From contig NZ_RAHH01000013.1 of NCBI RefSeq assembly GCF_003602095.1, positions 62,001 through 126,000 of the forward strand: a stretch of DNA of 64,000 nt. Direction: 5' to 3'. Position numbers and translations under genes: made by a program. This document shows, one piece after another, positions 9,338-18,553 of the stretch. The notes under the pieces are model-generated. The model was not told the DNA's origin and did not search any database. It saw only the letters and a list, made by a program, of their open reading frames with translations. The first letter of the stretch is position 1; each line of letters opens with the position of its first letter. This DNA is from Rahnella woolbedingensis. Its GTDB lineage: Bacteria > Pseudomonadota > Gammaproteobacteria > Enterobacterales > Enterobacteriaceae.

Positions 9338-10611
9338 TAATGACTCCGGACAGGCAGATAAGGCTCCAGTAAATGCAGCAGGCGTTGTAATGCCCCCTGA
9401 TTTTGATGCAGAACTTCAACGGCATGACGCCCATAATACAAACGATAGTCTTCGTCAGTCAGCAGGGTAGAAATTTCTTTCACCAGCGATGCGGTATCCG
9501 TCACGGTGATCAGGCCATCGTCCTGAGCCAGTTTGGCGCAGATATCTTTGAAATTAATGGTATGCGGTCCCATCAGCACCGGGATGGCGTGTGCTGCGGC
9601 TTCCAGCGGGTTATGGCCACCGCGCTCAACCAGACTGCCGCCGACAAATGCCAGATCGGCAATTCCGTACAGCAACATTAATTCGCCCATCGTATCGCCA
9701 ATCACCACCTGAGTCGCCGAAGAAGGGACTTCACCGGAGCTGCGCTGAATGAAGGAAAGCCCTGCTTTACGGGTCAGTTCACAGGCAACCGGGAAACGTT
9801 CCGGATGGCGGGGGACCAGAATCAGCAGCAAGTTCGGATGCGCTTTCAGTAACTCTTTGTGTGCTTCGAGCAGCAGAGTTTCTTCACCTTCATGCGTACT
9901 GGTGGCTATCCAGACCTGACGGCGTGAGGCCCACTGACTGCGCAGCGCAATGGCTTTTGCTGCGAGTTCTGGCGTCACGGAGATATCGAATTTCAGGCTA
10001 CCGGTCACCGCGAGCTGATTGCGTTTTAGCCCTAAAGAGAGGAAGCGGTCACCATCTTCCTGATTCTGCGCTGCAATCAGTGTGATGCGTTGCAAAATAG
10101 TACGAATGAATTTGCCCAGTTTCTGATATCCCTTCGCCGAGCGGGCTGAAAGGCGCGCATTGGCAATCACCAGCGGGATTTGGCGACGGTGCAGGGCACT
10201 GATGAGATTTGGCCACAGCTCAGTTTCCATGATGATCACCAGCTTAGGATTCACTTCATCAAGAAAACGATTTACCGATCCAGCCAGATCATAAGGCAGG
10301 TAAACATGGTGCACGCCTTTGCCGAAGGCAGACTGAACGCGCTCCGACCCGGTCGGTGTCATGGTGGTGACGGTAATCGGCAAGGAAGGATAGCGATGGC
10401 GTAAAGCACGGACTAAAGGAATCGCTGCCAGTGTTTCGCCCACGGAGACGGAATGCAGCATGATGCCGCCGGAGACAACCTTCCCTTTGCAGAAGCCATA
10501 ACGTTCAGCCCAGCGTTTACGGTATGCAGGAGACTTCCGGCTGCGTAAGAGTAAACGAGCCCAGATGAGAGGCTGAATTAAATATATGATTATATTATAA
10601 AAAATATTCAT
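9337..10611 (-). CDS. waaA: 3-deoxy-D-manno-octulosonic acid (Kdo) transferase
   Basis: Adds two Kdo residues to the lipid A precursor IV-A, the essential first step of core assembly. 424 residues with a short N-terminal membrane anchor ([17 protein letters not shown]), the GT30 region [15 protein letters not shown], and a GT-B C-terminal domain with the [19 protein letters not shown] sugar-nucleotide motif. A 120-base gap separates it from the upstream glycosyltransferase; overlap with waaE downstream. Confidence 0.97.
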   Translation of the reverse strand: MNIFYNIIIYLIQPLIWARLLLRSRKSPAYRKRWAERYGFCKGKVVSGGIMLHSVSVGETLAAIPLVRALRHRYPSLPITVTTMTPTGSERVQSAFGKGVHHVYLPYDLAGSVNRFLDEVNPKLVIIMETELWPNLISALHRRQIPLVIANARLSARSAKGYQKLGKFIRTILQRITLIAAQNQEDGDRFLSLGLKRNQLAVTGSLKFDISVTPELAAKAIALRSQWASRRQVWIATSTHEGEETLLLEAHKELLKAHPNLLLILVPRHPERFPVACELTRKAGLSFIQRSSGEVPSSATQVVIGDTMGELMLLYGIADLAFVGGSLVERGGHNPLEAAAHAIPVLMGPHTINFKDICAKLAQDDGLITVTDTASLVKEISTLLTDEDYRLYYGRHAVEVLHQNQGALQRLLHLLEPYLPVRSH

Positions 10612-10731
10612 CTTTTATCAGGCATTGCATTAGGGAAAGTCAATTTCATGAAGCGAAAATAGTCCCGGCGGATAGATGAGCACATGTTACCAGATAAGTG
10701 TGATCGACTCATCATGTCAGCGTGAATGGCA

Positions 10732-11880
10732 TCAGGCCAGCAGCGAGTGATAAAGCGCAACCAGCTGTTGTGAAAGGTTTTTCGGACTGTAAGGGAGAAT
10801 ACGCTCTCTGGCTGCAATTCCCATCTCAGCATTTTCCAGCCGGGAAGGAATTTTCTGCACGTATTCACTGAGTCTTGCCACGTCCAGCGCATCACAAACA
10901 AACCCTTCGTATCCTTCCCGAATGAATTCCGCGCCGCCACAGGTCTGGCTGGTAATAACCGGCAGGCCACAGGCCATTGCTTCAAGAATTACGTTAGGAA
11001 ACGGGTCATACAGCGTCGGTAAAATCATCCCATCAGCTGCGTGATAGAAAGGCAGAACATTGTTTTGTACACCGGCAAAACGAATCCGTTCAAAGCAGCC
11101 TGCCTGTCTGGCTAATGATTCGTACTTCTTCTGATCTTTGTCCTGTCCGACAACGATGAGATAGCGGTCACTGGTGGCAATGGCTTCTATCGCGGGTTTG
11201 AGTCCTTTACGTTCGAAACCTGAACCCACATAGATGAGCGCAACTGCGTCTGCAGGGATAGAAAGCGATTCGCGCGAGGCATGACGTTGATCGTCGGTTG
11301 CCGGAATAAACTTTTGCGAGTCGATCGCATTATAAATAACTTCGAACCTGCTCTCATCAACCCCGTAACAACGCATGATGTCGCGTTTGACCATCTCAGA
11401 ATTACAGATGATTTTTTTTAATGCCGGCGAATGGAACATTGCTTCTTCGGCTTGCAGGACATATCGGTGATAAGGGCTGATTTGCGTAAAGAACCGCTGA
11501 AGAGGGGAAATGACGCGTGCCCTTTGTTCCAGCCAGACGCGGTGTGCGCCATCACCAGCACGGAAAATATCGCAGCCCGGGATGCGCTCATGACTCTGTA
11601 CTATATCGAAATGTTCCTGCTTCCAGCATTGCTGAGCGGCTGCGGCAAAACCTTTTTCCCTTGAAACCCTACCGTATTTAGCCGGGTTACAAAGATGAAT
11701 TTTCCATTTCGGATTTGGCTTGCCTTCCCACTGGCGGGTGATGATGTTCAGGTCGATATTCTGATCGTCCAGTGCTTCCAGTGCGCGGGAGATAAAACGT
11801 TCCGCGCCGCCATCCGGGCGATACTTCTGCCTGACAATCGCTAAACGAATACTCTTTGCCTGATCTGCAGAATTAGTCAT
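10732..11880 (-). CDS. wabG: LPS core glycosyltransferase, WabG-like (GT4)
   Basis: A 382-residue family-4 (GT-B) transferase. The N-terminus VRQKYRPDGGAERFISRALE strongly resembles WabG of Klebsiella, which transfers galacturonic acid to core heptose II. The donor-site motifs IYVGSGFERKGL and DPFPNVILEAMACGLP are present. The start at 11880 (MTNSADQ) was chosen over upstream in-frame codons because AAGGAG lies eight bases before it; it overlaps the waaQ stop by eight bases. The family call is firm, the exact sugar is inferred. Confidence 0.75.
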   Translation of the reverse strand: MTNSADQAKSIRLAIVRQKYRPDGGAERFISRALEALDDQNIDLNIITRQWEGKPNPKWKIHLCNPAKYGRVSREKGFAAAAQQCWKQEHFDIVQSHERIPGCDIFRAGDGAHRVWLEQRARVISPLQRFFTQISPYHRYVLQAEEAMFHSPALKKIICNSEMVKRDIMRCYGVDESRFEVIYNAIDSQKFIPATDDQRHASRESLSIPADAVALIYVGSGFERKGLKPAIEAIATSDRYLIVVGQDKDQKKYESLARQAGCFERIRFAGVQNNVLPFYHAADGMILPTLYDPFPNVILEAMACGLPVITSQTCGGAEFIREGYEGFVCDALDVARLSEYVQKIPSRLENAEMGIAARERILPYSPKNLSQQLVALYHSLLA

Positions 11881-12955
11881 GCAGATAACTCCTTGCAGCA
11901 TCAATCACATCGCTGACCGGAATGGCATGCAGATAACGCTGCTGGGTTTTTGTGTCGATAGAATCCGGTGCGGGCAGCGGGGCGTAATCGCCGGCCCAGA
12001 GGGTCGTATTGTTATTGCCCCACGGGCGCCAGTGCTGCATTTTTGTCGGTCCAAATAAAGCTACGCAAGGCGTATTGAGGGCTGCCGCCATGTGCATAGG
12101 CGCGGAGTCGACACCAATAAAAAGCTTCGCGCCATCTATCATGGCGGCCAGTTGCGTAAGTGATAACTGCCCCGCAACAGAAATAACCTGAGGGTTGTGC
12201 GTGAGATCCTGGATTTTCCGCACCATATCCAGCTCTTTTTTATCGGGACCGGCGGTCATGACGATCGTCAGCCCTGTATCTGCCAGTCCATCAATGACAT
12301 TGGCGAACTTCTCATCATCCCAGCATTTGAACGTCCAGCGTGAAGTGGGCTGGATCACGATGTATCCGCCGGTCACCTTATGTTTGAGCAGCAGTTGCTG
12401 GCAAAAAGCTTTATCACTTTCTGAATAATGCATCGACGTTTGGGCATTCTCCAGAGAGATCCCCAGCGGAGACAAAATCGACATGTTTTGTTCAACGGTA
12501 TGCAAAATACCGTGATTTTCGGTGGTCACTAAACCGGTATGTCCAACCCTCCAGACCGGAGAGCGACGTTTTTTATAGTCAAAACCCAGCCGGACTTTTG
12601 CTCCGGTAAACAACGAAAGCAGCGAACTGCGCCACTGATCAGCCAGATTGATCACCAGATCATAATGCCGTGCGCGAACGGCTTTCAGCAGCTTGAATTC
12701 TTGTTGTAACTGATAGCGGATACCTTGTTTTTTCCATGTTCTGTCAATGACATGGATATGTGTAAGCGCCGGATGTTCGCTTAGGATCGGGCGGGTTTCT
12801 TTATAGAGAAGCACATCGATTTCAGCATCAGGGTAATGCTGTCGCAGTCTGTTTATCACTGGTGTTGTGAGCACCATATCTCCGTGATGACGGAGTTTCA
12901 CCAGCAAAATTCGTCTGGGGATAAAGGCTGCGTACTTGGCTTCTGAGTTAGGCAT
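11873..12955 (-). CDS. waaQ: LPS heptosyltransferase III
   Basis: A 360-residue GT9 heptosyltransferase expected to add heptose III to heptose II of the inner core. It has the N-terminal ILLVKLRHHGDMVLTTPVI, VINLADQWRSSLL, WTFKCWDDEKF and the GT9 nucleotide-sugar motif FIGVDSAPMHMAAAL. It is the first gene of a short waaQ-wabG pair that follows a 160-base AT-rich gap, so it may have its own promoter. Closest by motif to WaaQ among GT9 enzymes. Confidence 0.87.
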   Translation of the reverse strand: MPNSEAKYAAFIPRRILLVKLRHHGDMVLTTPVINRLRQHYPDAEIDVLLYKETRPILSEHPALTHIHVIDRTWKKQGIRYQLQQEFKLLKAVRARHYDLVINLADQWRSSLLSLFTGAKVRLGFDYKKRRSPVWRVGHTGLVTTENHGILHTVEQNMSILSPLGISLENAQTSMHYSESDKAFCQQLLLKHKVTGGYIVIQPTSRWTFKCWDDEKFANVIDGLADTGLTIVMTAGPDKKELDMVRKIQDLTHNPQVISVAGQLSLTQLAAMIDGAKLFIGVDSAPMHMAAALNTPCVALFGPTKMQHWRPWGNNNTTLWAGDYAPLPAPDSIDTKTQQRYLHAIPVSDVIDAARSYLHD

Positions 12956-13013
12956 TCTATTATCTGATATTAGAATATAGTGAATAGATTTTAGGTGAAG
13001 AATCCTAAGCTGT

Positions 13014-13054
13014 GAAGTTATTTATCTGCCTGATATAGAAAGGTAAATAACTTC
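13014..13054. repeat. Perfect 11-bp inverted repeat upstream of waaQ
   Basis: GAAGTTATTTA (13014-13024) is the exact complement of TAAATAACTTC (13044-13054) with 19 bases between, inside the AT-rich gap 12956-13115. There is no following T tract on either strand, so it is not a classic terminator; it may be an operator or RNA hairpin. Confidence 0.6.
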
Positions 13055-13115
13055 GTTTAGTAAATAGTTATAAAGGAATTGTCTGGGTAAAAAAATCATC
13101 TCTTTCTTAAAGGCC

Positions 13116-14123
13116 TCAGGCGAGTTTTTTACGCAAGTTATGCAGGCGCTTTAACCACAACAGCAATTGCCACCATTGCTTAGGGCCGCGGGCATTGCGG
13201 AGCATTATTTTGCGCGTGCCGGAGGTGTAAATGTCTGCAATCATGGCTTTCTGCGCCGCGGGATCAGGCTCACGACGGACAGAATGGCAGACAGTCAGCG
13301 CTTCACGTGTGACCTGCCGTGGAAACTCCGCATAAATTTTTATCTTGTCTTTATACCGCTCATTCAGCTCATCAAGCATTCTGGCGATTTTCAGATAATG
13401 TCGCTGATATTCAACATTTTTCATTCCGGTGCGTTTCTGATTACTGATTGACTGGCCGTGAATGTAATAGCGATAGAGGATAGTTTGGGTGTATCTCACG
13501 CGGCGGGCATTGAACATGAATTCGGTCGTCCAGGGAATATCCTGATGATGTAAATCAGGTTCAAAATACAGACCCTGTTTTTTAATCAGCTCAAGACGAT
13601 AAACGCCAAGCCAGACCACATGCAAATACCGGTTCGTCGCCAACGCCGTTTTCAGCCACAGAGGCCCATCCAATACGGACGTTGAAGTTAAACGGTCCTC
13701 AGGGATGAGGGGTTTTACTTTTTCTGAGCCGACAAAGTAGCGTTCGCCATTGCATTGAGCGGCGTCCAGATCATCCTGCTCACACATTTCTATCAACGTC
13801 TTGTACATATCCGGATAGAGGATGTCATCGGCATCCGGAAAGGTCACATACTTGCCCCGGGCGATATCCAGACCCGCATTACGCGCACGCGAAACCCCGC
13901 CGTTTTCCTGAGTAATGACACGAATATGCGAGTGTTTCTCAGCGTACTCTTGTGCAACCTGCTCTGACCCGTCCGTAGACCCGTCGTTAACGATGATAAT
14001 TTCGAGGCTATCCAGCGTTTGTGCGACGAGTGAATCCATAAAATTCCGGAACATCGCCCCTGCGTTGTACATAGGGATGATCGCGCTGAGCTTAATGTTT
14101 TCGGATGGCGTTGTAAGGGTCAT
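13116..14123 (-). CDS. Family 2 glycosyltransferase, probable LPS outer-core enzyme
   Basis: 335 residues with a GT-A fold N-terminus: LSAIIPMYNAGAMFRNFMDS, IIIVNDGSTDGSEQV and the metal-binding PDADD. The C-terminal 130 residues are basic and end in a Trp/Arg/Lys-rich tail (WWQLLLWLKRLHNLRKKLA) that could lie on the membrane. It is the last gene of the hldD-waaF-waaC group and probably adds an outer-core sugar. I cannot name donor or acceptor. A GC-rich hairpin lies between it and waaL. Confidence 0.85.
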   Translation of the reverse strand: MTLTTPSENIKLSAIIPMYNAGAMFRNFMDSLVAQTLDSLEIIIVNDGSTDGSEQVAQEYAEKHSHIRVITQENGGVSRARNAGLDIARGKYVTFPDADDILYPDMYKTLIEMCEQDDLDAAQCNGERYFVGSEKVKPLIPEDRLTSTSVLDGPLWLKTALATNRYLHVVWLGVYRLELIKKQGLYFEPDLHHQDIPWTTEFMFNARRVRYTQTILYRYYIHGQSISNQKRTGMKNVEYQRHYLKIARMLDELNERYKDKIKIYAEFPRQVTREALTVCHSVRREPDPAAQKAMIADIYTSGTRKIMLRNARGPKQWWQLLLWLKRLHNLRKKLA

Positions 14124-14159
14124 AACACAAAATTTCCACGGATAAGGAGATCAGGCAAC

Positions 14160-14184
14160 CGGACCGGGGAGAGAGCCCGGTCCG
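14160..14184. repeat. GC-rich hairpin between waaL and the GT2 gene
   Basis: A 9-bp stem (14160-14168 with 14176-14184; core GGACCGGG/CCCGGTCC), seven-base loop, six bases after the waaL stop, in an otherwise AT-rich neighbourhood. No T tract follows on the transcribed strand, so an mRNA processing or stability element is more likely than a terminator. Confidence 0.6.
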
Positions 14185-14189
14185 CAAAA

Positions 14190-15476
14190 TCATTGTTTTT
14201 CAGTCACTGAAGGGGTCTTCATCCTCAGCATCAGCAGATAGGCAAATACCAGTACAATAAAATACGGCGATTCGCGATTATAAAATTGAGTATCGCCCAG
14301 ACTAAAGTAAATGACCGGAACTGAAAGTAATAAAAACTCGTAACCTTTAGGAACAAGTCTGAAGGGATAGAGCAGTAATGTGGCGAAGAAAAGCACCATA
14401 ATCAATGCGCCAAAAATCCCTTGCAATGACATCGTATCAATAATGTCATTGTGTAAATGGAATTGCAGATTACGTAAGGCTTCCGGATTTCCGCCCTCAT
14501 GCTGATTAATGAAGGTTGTCGCAAGCGCATTCCGGCTGTCAGCTGACTGCCCGAAAGGATGATGCTTAAAAGCATCAATACCCGCACGCCACATAGAGAA
14601 ACGGGCGCCTACGGAAGTATTACGGTCTCCGGCATCGTAAGAAGCGACTTCATTATGAAGATTATCTATCCGGTTGACGACTTTACTGTAATAAGGGTGG
14701 CCGGAGACAACCGCCGCAATGATTAATCCTGCAATTGCAAAGCCATAAATTACTTTTGAGGTATGTGAACTCTTTGCAAAATCATAAAGAACGCTACATG
14801 CGCTAATTAAGGTAAAGAGCATTACCGCTGACCGGGTTTCTGTTGCTGCCAGAACGCCAAATGTTAAGGTCATGACTACCAGACAAATGAGCCTGTAATG
14901 TTTGAGCCCATGAAATTTGAGACTGTACATCACCAATAACGAGAAAATAGTAAACGTATAAGCACCGGAAGTCGGGGCATCAGAATTTATTTTTATCCGG
15001 TCACCCGTTTTTAAATAAATAATGATCCGTGTGACGGAGATGATAATGAACAGAAGCGTCATAATGGAGATGCCCGTGCGCACTGTCAGTGTGGGGATCT
15101 TCCATTTTCGGATGTTATGCTCAATGGCATACAAGATAAAAGACGCTAATATCAGTCTTTTGCCACTGATCTGATAATGGTGAGCGATCAGTGGATATTC
15201 ATGATTTATGGTGAGGACAACCCAAAGCAACTTGCTGATGCCCAGAAGCAGGACTACCGTGGTAATCGGATAAAAATAAATCCTCTTCTCAATCCGTAAA
15301 GTGAGATAGATAAAATAGATTATAGCGATATAGGTTGCGATATAAAAGAAGTTGCGGGTTACCTCCCCGGAGTACATAAAGAAGGAGATGGAAATAGTAA
15401 TAAATAAGAAAAACAAAGATGCCAGTTTATCGTCAAAGGACGATTTTTTAATCTCGGTTATCAGCGGCCTGATCAT
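14190..15476 (-). CDS. waaL: O-antigen ligase
   Basis: A 428-residue polytopic inner-membrane protein with about eleven hydrophobic segments. A large periplasmic loop (about 255-345) holds the Wzy_C-type residues of ligases: TETRSA just before it, GARFSMWRAGIDAFKHHPFG, and the HLHNDIID histidine segment. It joins undecaprenyl-linked O-antigen to the lipid A-core in the periplasm. Its start overlaps the upstream GT8 stop by four bases (ATGA). It is AT-rich relative to waaC and waaF, typical of exchanged LPS genes. Confidence 0.88.
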   Translation of the reverse strand: MIRPLITEIKKSSFDDKLASLFFLFITISISFFMYSGEVTRNFFYIATYIAIIYFIYLTLRIEKRIYFYPITTVVLLLGISKLLWVVLTINHEYPLIAHHYQISGKRLILASFILYAIEHNIRKWKIPTLTVRTGISIMTLLFIIISVTRIIIYLKTGDRIKINSDAPTSGAYTFTIFSLLVMYSLKFHGLKHYRLICLVVMTLTFGVLAATETRSAVMLFTLISACSVLYDFAKSSHTSKVIYGFAIAGLIIAAVVSGHPYYSKVVNRIDNLHNEVASYDAGDRNTSVGARFSMWRAGIDAFKHHPFGQSADSRNALATTFINQHEGGNPEALRNLQFHLHNDIIDTMSLQGIFGALIMVLFFATLLLYPFRLVPKGYEFLLLSVPVIYFSLGDTQFYNRESPYFIVLVFAYLLMLRMKTPSVTEKQ

Positions 15477-16477
15477 AAAGAACTTTTCCTGAAAATCTTA
15501 TTATTCATGTACTTAGTCATCCAGCAAAAGCTGGCTGCATACCGGCCTTTGTGCCAGAGCGCCTGCGCATAGCGTTTCATCTCTTTATAGGAAGCAGGCA
15601 TGTCATGTGGGACTGCCTGCCACGGAGATTGCGCATAATAACGGTCATATATATCAGCCAGTTCTCCCATTCCCCAAATGTGCCAGGGTTTACACTTACC
15701 GGTATAATGGATCAGGATGGTATCTTCCGGAACCGCTATTCTTTTTCCTACTTTGTTTATAATTATGTCGCAAACAAAGTTGTATTTTTTAGGAAGCAGC
15801 AGTACTTCATGCTCAAGAACGATATTGAGCGCGTCCTGGTCAGGGAATTTAAATTCATTTTTCTGACAGGAAAGTGTCCGGATTATCCGTTCAGTGGTGT
15901 TTTTCGCGAGCCACTGAGGGATGTTGATGTATAAAAAACCCGAATTGAAGTAATTGCCACTGGTCAGGCCTAATTGAGTGCAAAGCTTGTTTCTGGCCCG
16001 TTGCGTATCATTCACCGCTGCCAGCGTATAAGCGCTGATATCCAACTCATTTAGTTCTTTGTAACTGCCTAAACATAATGTGTCGGCGTCAAGATAGAGA
16101 CATCTGGACGTGACATCAGCCAGAATATAAGGCGTAAACAAACGATAATAAATAGCCTGCGGATAGCGCCCCATCAGCGGTAAACCGGAAAATGCGGACT
16201 CTTTGAAAACGTAGCAGGTAATGGCGAGCGGATGATCCACAGCCAGTTCAAGCAGCAGGGATTTTGATTTTTCGTCCAGTGCACTACCAAAAACATGAAT
16301 GTGAAATACTAACTCAGGGTTATTTTCTAAAACAGAAAAGATAGTGATCCCCATACCGCGGGCATATGCATTGTTTATCCCGAATGCGATATGAACCACG
16401 GGGAAGGGTGATCCCCCTAAATTGTTCACGAGCTCTTCTTTATACTCGATATAGCTCAGGTATTCATGGTCAGACAT
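15473..16477 (-). CDS. Family 8 glycosyltransferase, LPS outer-core (WaaO/WaaJ-like)
   Basis: 334 residues. The GT8 fold is shown by HIAFGINNAYARGMGITIFS, the metal site YLDADTLCLG, NSGFLYINI, FPDQDALNIV and HYTGKCKPWH. Enterobacterial homologues (WaaI, WaaO, WaaJ) add alpha-linked glucose or galactose to the outer core from UDP-sugars. The C-terminal 60 residues are basic and aromatic, as in that group. Overlaps waaL by four bases and the upstream GT9 gene by eight, so it is part of one operon. Exact sugar not deducible. Confidence 0.86.
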   Translation of the reverse strand: MSDHEYLSYIEYKEELVNNLGGSPFPVVHIAFGINNAYARGMGITIFSVLENNPELVFHIHVFGSALDEKSKSLLLELAVDHPLAITCYVFKESAFSGLPLMGRYPQAIYYRLFTPYILADVTSRCLYLDADTLCLGSYKELNELDISAYTLAAVNDTQRARNKLCTQLGLTSGNYFNSGFLYINIPQWLAKNTTERIIRTLSCQKNEFKFPDQDALNIVLEHEVLLLPKKYNFVCDIIINKVGKRIAVPEDTILIHYTGKCKPWHIWGMGELADIYDRYYAQSPWQAVPHDMPASYKEMKRYAQALWHKGRYAASFCWMTKYMNNKIFRKSSL

Positions 16478-17567
16478 GGTTTTGTCCCTGAAACACTTTG
16501 TTCATAACGAATGAACGTATTTTATCCAGCTGTGTATCACTCAGTGAAAAGAGTTCTTCCGCGCTGTGCCTGAATTTATAAGGTGCAGAGAAAATGAAAG
16601 ATTCAGGTGTGAGCTTTTTATCTTCTGGCGTCAGGATCAAGGGTGCGTAGGTAGGATGTTGCTCAGTCAGGTCACACGGACCCGCAAGACAAACTACCGG
16701 GATATTAACGGCATCAGCGATATAAATGTTGCCAGAGTCTGAGGCAATATACATGTCCATCTGCGAAATCGCATAGGGAACTTCATGCAATTCCAGTTTA
16801 CCTATTAAGCTGATGATGTTTTCCCGATTGCTCAGTTTCTCCAGAAGCTGATCAAGATATTTCTGCTCATTTTCCGGACCAAAAACATAAAACTGACAAG
16901 GCAGCCCGGCCAGAACGTTCAGGATTTTAACCCATACCGCCGTCGGAATTGTTTTAGCTTTATTACCTGCCGAAATACTGATGCCAATTTTGATTTGGTT
17001 GTTTTCAGTCAGCCCCTGCAACGTTTTTTCAGGCTTCCACAAGGGAAAGGTGGCGTGTTTAGAATAGCTTTCTGCACTGAGGCTGGTATCTGCCAGCTTC
17101 AGGTAACTTTCCAGTGTGAAATCGGTTTTTTGATGTAAGCGAACCACGTCGGCCGTCTGATAAAAAATCCCGTGATACCACTTGCGGGTATAAGCAATCA
17201 GAAACGCTTTGTACTTCGCATTACAAAATGCAGCGTAGAAAGCATTAACGCTGTTCGGCTGCAACAGATAAACATTGTCGTAGCGGTTATGCAGTTTAAA
17301 TGCGAGATGAATTTTGCTGAGCAGAGATTTTTTATAATCTTCAATCATGAAAATGGCATCAATTGTCGCATCGCGTTCTGCCAGTGGCAAAACCGTTTTA
17401 CTGATGAGCACATCCGATTTTTTCAGATGTTTAAGTAACGGCGTGATGTTAACAAAATCGCCAATTTTGGCAGTCTGGATGACCAGATTTCGCCCTTTGC
17501 CCTGATGAAAAGGTTTCATCAGTATTTTAAATGGCCACAGCAAAATGAAAATAATCACATAGCTCAT
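16470..17567 (-). CDS. Family 9 glycosyltransferase (heptosyltransferase-like)
   Basis: 365 residues: a hydrophobic N-terminal segment (about 2-18), then GT9-type motifs NLVIQTAKIGDFVNITPLL, IGISISAGNKAKTIP and the donor-site ASDSGNIYIADAVNIPVV with a glycine-aspartate arrangement like WaaC/WaaF. It is more divergent than the WaaC, WaaF and WaaQ proteins nearby, so it is probably a further core heptosyl- or related transferase. Two bases separate it from waaC; it overlaps the GT8 start by eight. AT-rich, possibly acquired. Confidence 0.78.
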   Translation of the reverse strand: MSYVIIFILLWPFKILMKPFHQGKGRNLVIQTAKIGDFVNITPLLKHLKKSDVLISKTVLPLAERDATIDAIFMIEDYKKSLLSKIHLAFKLHNRYDNVYLLQPNSVNAFYAAFCNAKYKAFLIAYTRKWYHGIFYQTADVVRLHQKTDFTLESYLKLADTSLSAESYSKHATFPLWKPEKTLQGLTENNQIKIGISISAGNKAKTIPTAVWVKILNVLAGLPCQFYVFGPENEQKYLDQLLEKLSNRENIISLIGKLELHEVPYAISQMDMYIASDSGNIYIADAVNIPVVCLAGPCDLTEQHPTYAPLILTPEDKKLTPESFIFSAPYKFRHSAEELFSLSDTQLDKIRSFVMNKVFQGQNHV

Positions 17568-17569
17568 GG

Positions 17570-18553
17570 TCAGTTCTGGTCCTTATTGGCAAAAATAACA
17601 TCGTTAAGTTGCTCAAAAACGCGCTCTGCCGGCAGATTTTCCAACGAGTTGTTTTCTGCTTTCAGGACAAACTGATTCTTCCCATACCCGCCAATCAAAC
17701 CCGGATCTGTCGGGCCGTAGAGGGTGATATTCGGGCGATCCAGCGCTGCGGTCAAATGACTGAGTCCGGTGTCCACTGAGATAACGGCTTTCGCGCCAGC
17801 TAAAACCTCGGCTACTTTCTCCAGGCTTAATTTAGGCAAGACTTCGACGTACGGGAACCCTTCTGCGAGGCGTAATGCACGCTGATACTCATGCTCAGCG
17901 CCCCATGGCAGTTTGACGCGCAGATTAGTCGTACTCAGCATCCCGATCAGCTCCCGCCACTTTTCTTCCGGCCAGTGTTTGTCTGCACGGGTGGTCGCGT
18001 GGAGAAAGACCAGATACTGACCGGCATCGGCAGGCAGATGTGAAAGGAAACGCGCTGCAATGGCGTAGTCTCCCTGAGTCGCAGGTTTTTCATAACCGAG
18101 ACTTTTAGCGAACAGTTCTCTGGTTCGTTCCACTGCGTGCTGCTTTTTATCAATTTCGTGCCGCTGATTAAAGAACCAACTGGCGAAAGGTTCACGGGCG
18201 CTTTTGCAGTCTTGCCCGTGTTTTTCACCTTTGGCAACGCGGGTGATCAGCGCTGCACTTTTGATTAGCCCCTGAGCGTCAATGATGACGTCATACGGGG
18301 TGGACTGAACTTCGCGTTTGAAATCACAGCGTTGCTGCCGCGTTTCAGAGCCAAACCAGTTTTTACGCCAGCGGCGGATAGCCACCGCAATAACGCGGTC
18401 GACAGTCGGATGCCAGCCAGGGATCTGAGTGAAACCTTCTTCCACAACCCAGTCAAAGCGGATCCCGGGAATAGCCTGCATGGCATCCGTTAACGCCGGA
18501 AGTGTGTGCAAGACGTCGCCCATGGACGAGGTTTTGACGATGAGAACCCGCAT
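17570..18553 (-). CDS. waaC: LPS heptosyltransferase I
   Basis: Adds the first L-glycero-D-manno-heptose to Kdo in the inner core. The 327-residue GT9 protein has MRVLIVKTSSMGDVLHTLPA, IIDAQGLIKSA, LHATTRADKHWPEEKW and the ADP-heptose motif ISVDTGLSHLTAAL. It shares one base with the waaF stop, so the two are translationally coupled. Length is slightly above the roughly 320 residues usual in the family. Confidence 0.96.
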   Translation of the reverse strand: MRVLIVKTSSMGDVLHTLPALTDAMQAIPGIRFDWVVEEGFTQIPGWHPTVDRVIAVAIRRWRKNWFGSETRQQRCDFKREVQSTPYDVIIDAQGLIKSAALITRVAKGEKHGQDCKSAREPFASWFFNQRHEIDKKQHAVERTRELFAKSLGYEKPATQGDYAIAARFLSHLPADAGQYLVFLHATTRADKHWPEEKWRELIGMLSTTNLRVKLPWGAEHEYQRALRLAEGFPYVEVLPKLSLEKVAEVLAGAKAVISVDTGLSHLTAALDRPNITLYGPTDPGLIGGYGKNQFVLKAENNSLENLPAERVFEQLNDVIFANKDQN

